In this document: positions 58,815-64,000 of the stretch, in pieces
Layout: each line of letters opens with the position of its first letter
Position numbering within the stretch: position 1 is the first letter of the stretch
NCBI RefSeq assembly: GCF_013377275.1
Contig: NZ_CP016615.1
Span: forward strand, 372,001 to 436,000
Reading direction: 5' to 3'
Length of the DNA stretch: 64,000 nucleotides
Source: Vespertiliibacter pulmonis
GTDB lineage: Bacteria; Pseudomonadota; Gammaproteobacteria; Enterobacterales; Pasteurellaceae
Notes under the pieces: generated by a model
Told to the model about the DNA's origin: nothing
What the model saw: only the letters and a program-made list of their open reading frames with translations
Databases searched by the model: none
Position numbers and translations under genes: made by a program

Positions 58815-60320
58815 TTATCCTAAAATTTTTTTGGCTTCTTCCTGATCGGAAAAATGGTATTTTTTATTGCCAATAATTTGATAGTCTTCGTGCCCTTTTC
58901 CTGCGATTAGCACAACATCATTGCTGTCTGCTTGGCTAATTGCTTGCTCAATCGCATATTGGCGAATGTGCATTTTCTGTACATTTTTTGGCTTTTTAAA
59001 GCCTGCCATCATATCTGCAAAAATAATATCGGGATCTTCCGTTCTTGGATTATCATCTGTAATAATTACGTTATCAGCATAGGCCTCTGCAATACTTGCC
59101 ATCAGTGGGCGTTTACCTGTATCTCGATCACCACCGCAACCAAACACACACCATAATTTTCCATCACAATGTAAACGAGCCGCTTGCAAGGCTTTTTCAA
59201 GGGCATCTGGTGTATGGGCATAATCTACAATGACCATTGGATTAGCGTCAGGTTCATTTTCACTAACTAAACATTCCATTCGTCCACAAACACCTGTCAA
59301 TTTCGGGGCAGTTTCGACTAATTGTTTAAAATCATAACCTAAGGTCAATAACCCTGCGAAAGCCGTGAGTAAATTGCTCACATTAAATGCTCCAATCAAA
59401 CGACTTTCTAATACACCATTTCCCCACGAAGAAGAAAATTCAATCGTTACGCCTTGTAAGCTGTAACTAATATTTTTCGCTTGTACCCATTTCCCTTGTT
59501 TAAGGGATAAATTAGGATCACAACTCACAGCAACAGCTTGTGGTAAAACGGCTAACCACTCTCTACCTGTTTTATCATCAGCGTTAATAACTTGATATTT
59601 AGTCTGTAACTCACTAAACAAACGGAATTTTGCAGCCGCGTACTCTTCCATTGTGCGATGATAATCAAGATGATCACGGCTTAAATTGGTGAAAATAGCT
59701 AAATCAAAATCTAAATCTTCTACTCGATATTGTGCCAAACCGTGAGAAGATACTTCCATTGCACAAAAATCCGCACTTTGAGCTACAAAACTGGCTAAAT
59801 TCTGTTGAATTTCAATCGCTGATCCTGTGGTATTAACGGATTCTTGTACCTGCCCGTATAGCCCATTACCAATCGTACCCATTACTGCTGCTTTTCCACC
59901 AAGTAAATTTCTCCACTGCGCAAGTAATTGAGCCGTTGTTGTTTTACCATTTGTGCCAGTAATACCAACTAATGTAAGTTTATTTGATGGGCTATCATAA
60001 AAAGTACCCGCCAAAGCAGATAAATTTTGGGCTAAATTAGGTATGCTGATCACTTTACAAGCGGTTGGATCGAGATTAAATTTTGCAAATTCACCCGATA
60101 ATTCTGCTTCAGCTACACCGTCATCTGCCTCACTCAATACCAATCCCGCACCTTGTTCAACTGCCTGAGTAATAAAATGACGCCCATCGATTTGATGGCC
60201 TTTTAAGGCAACGAAAAGATCATCTTGTTTTATTTGACGACTATCTAATCGCATTTCATTTAACGATTTTAATGTTGCCCAAATCGGTAATTCTGGTAAA
60301 AATTTAAGTAAGCGTTTCAT
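58815..60320 (-). CDS. murE: UDP-MurNAc-L-Ala-D-Glu--meso-2,6-diaminopimelate ligase MurE
   Basis: 501 residues. UDP region [24 protein letters not shown] loop [14 protein letters not shown], and the substrate-specificity motif DDNPRTEDP, whose DNPR sequence selects meso-diaminopimelate over lysine. The cell wall is therefore the standard Gram-negative type. A perfect USS lies at 60057-60065. Gap of 23 bases to ftsI. Confidence 0.97.
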   Translation of the reverse strand: MKRLLKFLPELPIWATLKSLNEMRLDSRQIKQDDLFVALKGHQIDGRHFITQAVEQGAGLVLSEADDGVAEAELSGEFAKFNLDPTACKVISIPNLAQNLSALAGTFYDSPSNKLTLVGITGTNGKTTTAQLLAQWRNLLGGKAAVMGTIGNGLYGQVQESVNTTGSAIEIQQNLASFVAQSADFCAMEVSSHGLAQYRVEDLDFDLAIFTNLSRDHLDYHRTMEEYAAAKFRLFSELQTKYQVINADDKTGREWLAVLPQAVAVSCDPNLSLKQGKWVQAKNISYSLQGVTIEFSSSWGNGVLESRLIGAFNVSNLLTAFAGLLTLGYDFKQLVETAPKLTGVCGRMECLVSENEPDANPMVIVDYAHTPDALEKALQAARLHCDGKLWCVFGCGGDRDTGKRPLMASIAEAYADNVIITDDNPRTEDPDIIFADMMAGFKKPKNVQKMHIRQYAIEQAISQADSNDVVLIAGKGHEDYQIIGNKKYHFSDQEEAKKILG

Positions 60321-60343
60321 TATTTTCTCATTTAATTCGTTAT

Positions 60344-62428
60344 CTAATGGTTAATTTCACGAACAGCGTTATGATTATCTGTGCCTAAATTATCTGGTCG
60401 AATATTATATGTTTTGAGAGTGTATCCCATAATCTTTGAGAACAATGGTGCAGAAACTGCACCGCCATAGTAAGCCCCTGCTTTCGGCTCGTTAATTAAT
60501 ACCACTAATGCAAATCTCGGATCACTTGCTGGTGCAATTCCTGCTGTATAAGCAATATATTTTTCTACATATCGCCCTTTTTCCAATTTACGGGCTGTCC
60601 CCGTTTTAATTGCAACTCGGAAACCATCGACTGCAGCTTTCTGCCCACCTTCGCCTTTTTGTGCCACACTTTCCATCATATGTACCACATCTCGGGTAAT
60701 TTTTTCTGGTAGCACTCGCTCGCCGATCACAGGTGGATCAACTTTTGTTACTGAAAGTGGACGATAAATACCAAAACTGCCCAGCGTTGCGTAAGCTCTC
60801 GCTAATTGCAAAGGCGTTACGGTTAAACCATAACCATAAGCAACCGTTGCTCTTTCAATATCAGACCAAATTTTACGATCACCGTTTGTTCCTTTCACTT
60901 CACCAAGCCCAAGCCCTGTATCTTTCCCGAAACCAACTTTAGTGTAGGTCTCCATCAATGCAGTCGATGGCATTCTTAACGCCAAACGGCTTACGCCTAC
61001 GTTACTTGATTTCTGCAAAATTCCCGTTAAAGTCAAACTCTCCCGAGGAGCAACATCTTTAATTGGAAAACCATTTACGATAAAAGAGCGAGTATTGATG
61101 ACTTCCCCTAAATATGTTGCTTTATTTTGTAAAGCCGTTAAAACTACCAATGGTTTTACCGTTGAACCCGGCTCAAAAGTATCAGTAATTGCACGGTTAC
61201 GGGCAAGTTCAGGTTTAAAATCACTGCGGTTATTTGGATTATAAGACGGGGCATTCGCCATTGCTAAAATTTCCCCCGTGTGAATATCTAATAACACTGC
61301 CGTTCCAGATTCTGCTTTATTATCAATTACCGCTTTTTTAATCTCACGATATGCCATGGATTGCAATTCTTCATCAATACTAAGCATAACATCTTGTGGA
61401 TCATACTGCTTCTCATCACGAATGCGCTCTATAATTTCGCCTTTAGCATTCTTACGGATAACTTGTTTACCATTTTTGCCAATAAGTAACGAGTTAAAAC
61501 TCCGCTCTAGCCCTTCTGCTCCGTTACGGTTATCTTGATCAGTAAACCCAATAAGTTGTGCTACTTCTTCTGCTAATGGATAAACCCGACGAGTCTCTTT
61601 TTTTAGCATAATGGCATCAATATGCAAACCTTGATGGGCTTTGACTTTTTCACCTTTTTCATCAATTTTACCCACAATGTAGTCAGCGGTAACTTCCGAT
61701 TGATGACGTGCTATATAGAGAAAACGTTGCTCAGAGGCCTTATATAACTTATCCATTAAATCGTTATATTTAATACCCACACTACTTGCCAACGCTTTCA
61801 TTTTCTGAATTTCGAGTGAAATTGCATCAGATTCTGCCTGCACAAATGCTGAATTAGGATTATTTCGTACCTTAACGATTAAATCACTGTAATCCAACCC
61901 TGTAGCAAGAGCTAATAAATGCCAATAATCATCACTATCTATATTAAATAATGCCCTAGGATCGTATTTTTTTTGCTTACTATTTTCGGCTCGTTTACTT
62001 TTTATAAATTTATTAACACTCGCTTCAATTTTACTGCTTGATCCGCCCATCTCGAATGAGAGTTTCCGCCAACGGGCTTTATTCCGCCGTAATTGGGTAT
62101 CAAAATATTCTTTAGGATCAATGGTGACTGAATACATTGGCACACTAGTTGAAAGCATTCTGCCATTTCGGTCTAAAATTTTCCCACGAGTAAAGGGTAA
62201 TTCACTCGCACGAAGAGAACGTTTATTTGCCTCTTTAATTAACCGCTCAGAATCATCAATTTGCAAATAAACACTTTTCAAAAATAACGCCACAGCCCCC
62301 AATGCCAATATACCTAAAACAACACGAAAACGAGTAACTAAAAAGCTCGGGTGATTTATCGTAGAGAGTTTAGCTTTTTCTTTAGGTTCTTTTTGTTTGC
62401 TAGGCTTAGTTTTTACCAATTTTTTCAT
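60344..62428 (-). CDS. ftsI: Septal transpeptidase FtsI (PBP3), with enlarged N-terminal module
   Basis: 694 residues against 588 in E. coli and about 610 in H. influenzae. One membrane helix (about 31-54) after a Lys-rich cytosolic start. Catalytic motifs are complete: Ser422 in GSTVK, SSN at 474-476 and KTGT at 608-611. The extra length lies in residues about 118-241, which seem to be three copies of a small module where E. coli has one (around W120, W169 and M210). The rest aligns well, including [21 protein letters not shown]. It crosslinks septal peptidoglycan with FtsW and is the target of cephalosporins and aztreonam. Confidence 0.95.
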   Translation of the reverse strand: MKKLVKTKPSKQKEPKEKAKLSTINHPSFLVTRFRVVLGILALGAVALFLKSVYLQIDDSERLIKEANKRSLRASELPFTRGKILDRNGRMLSTSVPMYSVTIDPKEYFDTQLRRNKARWRKLSFEMGGSSSKIEASVNKFIKSKRAENSKQKKYDPRALFNIDSDDYWHLLALATGLDYSDLIVKVRNNPNSAFVQAESDAISLEIQKMKALASSVGIKYNDLMDKLYKASEQRFLYIARHQSEVTADYIVGKIDEKGEKVKAHQGLHIDAIMLKKETRRVYPLAEEVAQLIGFTDQDNRNGAEGLERSFNSLLIGKNGKQVIRKNAKGEIIERIRDEKQYDPQDVMLSIDEELQSMAYREIKKAVIDNKAESGTAVLLDIHTGEILAMANAPSYNPNNRSDFKPELARNRAITDTFEPGSTVKPLVVLTALQNKATYLGEVINTRSFIVNGFPIKDVAPRESLTLTGILQKSSNVGVSRLALRMPSTALMETYTKVGFGKDTGLGLGEVKGTNGDRKIWSDIERATVAYGYGLTVTPLQLARAYATLGSFGIYRPLSVTKVDPPVIGERVLPEKITRDVVHMMESVAQKGEGGQKAAVDGFRVAIKTGTARKLEKGRYVEKYIAYTAGIAPASDPRFALVVLINEPKAGAYYGGAVSAPLFSKIMGYTLKTYNIRPDNLGTDNHNAVREINH

Positions 62429-62740
62429 CTACTTCACCAAAATAACTTCTTGTTCTTTTTTAACTGCTTGTAACTGTAATTTTTCTGCTACTGATTCAAT
62501 CCGCCATTTCTGACTTTGAGAATTTTCTTCTAATTGCAAATGAATATACTGATTTTCTAATTTCTGATTAGCAGCAATAAGTTTACCTTGATCAGCCACT
62601 AACAAACGGGTTTGATGGGTAATCCATATTGTTCCTAATGCAGAAATAACGATCAACACCAATAATATAATTGCAACTTTATTATGGTTTGTAAGATCAT
62701 CTAAAATAATTTGTCGTAATGGATAACGTTCATTTGCCAT
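62429..62740 (-). CDS. ftsL: Cell division protein FtsL
   Basis: 103 residues: short cytosolic N-terminus with [16 protein letters not shown], one membrane helix (about 22-43) and a periplasmic coiled coil (VADQGKLIAANQKLENQYIHLQLEE). It forms FtsQLB and activates FtsWI. Starts inside the stop of rsmH (1-base overlap), ends directly before ftsI, so all three are translationally linked. Confidence 0.93.
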   Translation of the reverse strand: MANERYPLRQIILDDLTNHNKVAIILLVLIVISALGTIWITHQTRLLVADQGKLIAANQKLENQYIHLQLEENSQSQKWRIESVAEKLQLQAVKKEQEVILVK

Positions 62741-63678
62741 TATTTTTTCTCCGCAATTCTTAATACTGCACTGCGTGATCGTGGGTTTTGCATGATCTCT
62801 ACCTCACTCGGCATTATTGCTTTACCTATTGTTTTTAAAGGGATATTTTTTAGTAACTCCGCTTCTAAAATAGGCAATCCTTTTGGTACAGCAAGACCTT
62901 TACTTTGTTTGCGCATAAACTGTTTAACCATTCGATCCTCAAGGGAGTGAAAGCTGATAATAGACAATCGCCCTTGTGGAGCAAGTACACTCAATGCTGA
63001 ATTAAGTGCTTGTTCTAATTCATCAAGTTCACTATTAATAAAAATACGAATTGCCTGAAATGAACGAGTAGCAGGGTGCTTATGCTTATCTTTAAACGGC
63101 ACAGCTTGTTCAATAATTTTTGCCAACTGTAAGGTACGAGAAATTTTCTCATTTGCAGATTTATTATAAGAAACGACCGCTTGTGCAATTCGTTTAGCAA
63201 AGCGTTCTTCACCAAATTCTTTTAATACCCAAGCTAAATCATCAACAGAGACTTGCGCAAGCCAATCCATTGCGGATAAGCCTTTAGTTGTATCCATTCG
63301 CATATCTAAAGGCCCATCACGCATAAAGCTAAAACCACGTTCCGCTTCATCTAATTGTGGAGAAGACACACCAAGATCAAGCAAAATTCCATCAATTTTG
63401 CCTACTAATCCCAATTCATTACAAATTTCAGGAATGGCTGAAAAAGCCGAATGAACAATTTGAAAACGAGAATCATTGATCGTTTTTGCTTCTGTAATTG
63501 CTCGGGGATCACGATCAACGGCAATTAGCCGTCCCTTTTCCCCTAACTGGCTTAAAATAAGACGAGAATGCCCTCCACGCCCAAAAGTGCCATCAATATA
63601 AATGCCATTTGGTTTAACTGCTAATCCTTCGACTGCCTCATTGAGCAATACAGTGATATGTGTTGGAGCATTAGTCAT
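62740..63678 (-). CDS. rsmH: 16S rRNA (cytosine1402-N4)-methyltransferase RsmH
   Basis: 312 residues. SAM-binding motif [14 protein letters not shown] and [10 protein letters not shown], catalytic region [34 protein letters not shown], then [14 protein letters not shown] and [15 protein letters not shown]. It methylates N4 of C1402 in the decoding centre. A perfect USS lies at 63176-63184. Second gene of the dcw cluster, 18 bases after mraZ. Confidence 0.97.
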   Translation of the reverse strand: MTNAPTHITVLLNEAVEGLAVKPNGIYIDGTFGRGGHSRLILSQLGEKGRLIAVDRDPRAITEAKTINDSRFQIVHSAFSAIPEICNELGLVGKIDGILLDLGVSSPQLDEAERGFSFMRDGPLDMRMDTTKGLSAMDWLAQVSVDDLAWVLKEFGEERFAKRIAQAVVSYNKSANEKISRTLQLAKIIEQAVPFKDKHKHPATRSFQAIRIFINSELDELEQALNSALSVLAPQGRLSIISFHSLEDRMVKQFMRKQSKGLAVPKGLPILEAELLKNIPLKTIGKAIMPSEVEIMQNPRSRSAVLRIAEKK

Positions 63679-63696
63679 TCGATGTTTACCATTTAG

Positions 63697-64000
63697 TTAT
63701 AACGAGAAATTTTTTAAAGCGTCACAATTTAGCCATTCTGCTGAATTTTCTAAAGCTAAATCTTCTGCAATTTGTGCTTGCCACTGCTTATCCTGCCAAA
63801 TCTCAAATTTATTCAATTGCCCAACAAGCATTATTTGCTGTTCTAATTGCCGATGTTGGCGTAATACAGGGCTGAGTAAAATTCGCCCAGTAGAATCCAT
63901 CTCACATTCTGTGGCAAAGCCTTGCATTACTCGCTGAATACGGCGTTGTGCTGGATCAAAGTTTGAAAGTGCGAGTAGTTTTTGTTCAATAATTTCCCAT
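63697..64000 (-). CDS. mraZ: Transcriptional regulator MraZ, C-terminal part (5' truncated by window edge)
   Basis: The frame stays open to base 64000, so the N-terminal third is outside. The visible part contains the end of the first SpoVT/AbrB-like half ([16 protein letters not shown]) and the second half with the conserved [15 protein letters not shown], then [23 protein letters not shown] and the [16 protein letters not shown] ending. MraZ binds repeats upstream of its own gene and tunes the dcw operon. The binding repeats would lie beyond the window. Confidence 0.95.
   Translation of the reverse strand, partial: WEIIEQKLLALSNFDPAQRRIQRVMQGFATECEMDSTGRILLSPVLRQHRQLEQQIMLVGQLNKFEIWQDKQWQAQIAEDLALENSAEWLNCDALKNFSL

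Noticed and set aside
1-64000. CRISPR arrays, insertion sequences, prophage or integrase genes
   Set aside because: No regularly spaced direct repeats with unique spacers, no transposase or integrase-like reading frame and no phage structural gene were seen on either strand.

Overview
This window is a chromosomal stretch from a member of the Pasteurellaceae, on the branch that uses the Actinobacillus pleuropneumoniae-type uptake signal sequence. The perfect 9-mer ACAAGCGGT (or its complement) appears at least 17 times by eye, both inside genes and in hairpins between genes. The Haemophilus influenzae-type core (AAGTGCGGT) was not seen. The gene set agrees: Nqr sodium pump, plsB/lexA divergon, complete dcw cluster with meso-DAP-type MurE, and NanE/NanK. 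The DNA is AT-rich. The species cannot be fixed from the sequence alone. Nearly everything is core housekeeping; no CRISPR array, insertion sequence, prophage or integron was seen.

Layout. 1-5.8 kb: end of uup, tcdA, ampD, rlmJ, mnmA, a 4-OT-type tautomerase, nqrM, apbE. 5.9-11.7 kb: nqrABCDEF on the minus strand, preceded by a ~360-base leader with a terminator-like hairpin. ApbE (flavin transfer) and NqrM (iron delivery) are maturation factors for the pump encoded beside them. 12.1-17.4 kb: nfuA, then pflB and pflA (anaerobic pyruvate cleavage, with an FNR box) separated by an unusual adenosylhomocysteinase-like gene. 17.5-24.3 kb: a YqaA-type membrane protein, nudE, a small membrane protein, cysQ, then zwf-pgl-(unknown membrane protein)-gnd, the oxidative pentose phosphate branch. 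24.4-30.2 kb: creA, cysZ, zipA, lexA and plsB, with paired SOS boxes between the last two.

30.2-36.9 kb: a TPP riboswitch controlling an orphan thiB, pabB-pabC, recA (SOS box filling the promoter spacer), recX, yqfB, then yrdD-tsaC-aroE. 37.0-37.5 kb: a tRNA cluster Met-Leu-Gln-Gln, the order also known from the E. coli metT operon, behind a strong promoter. 37.5-45.7 kb: ubiK, pgi, nanE-nanK on the minus strand, and a nucleoside-use block nupC, deoC, deoB, deoD lacking deoA. 45.7-64 kb: the complete division and cell wall cluster on the minus strand, transcribed mraZ-rsmH-ftsL-ftsI-murE-murF-mraY-murD-ftsW-murG-murC-ddl-ftsQ-ftsA-ftsZ-lpxC; mraZ runs off the right edge.

The points most worth a second look are the adenosylhomocysteinase-like protein, which has lost most catalytic residues and sits between pflB and pflA; an FtsI about 85 residues longer than usual, with what looks like three tandem copies of a small N-terminal module; the nqr leader hairpin; and an unrecognised, very AT-rich membrane protein gene inserted between pgl and gnd. 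I did not find a clearly new multi-gene system. Motif positions and comparisons with E. coli or H. influenzae proteins were made by eye from memory of those families, not by database search.
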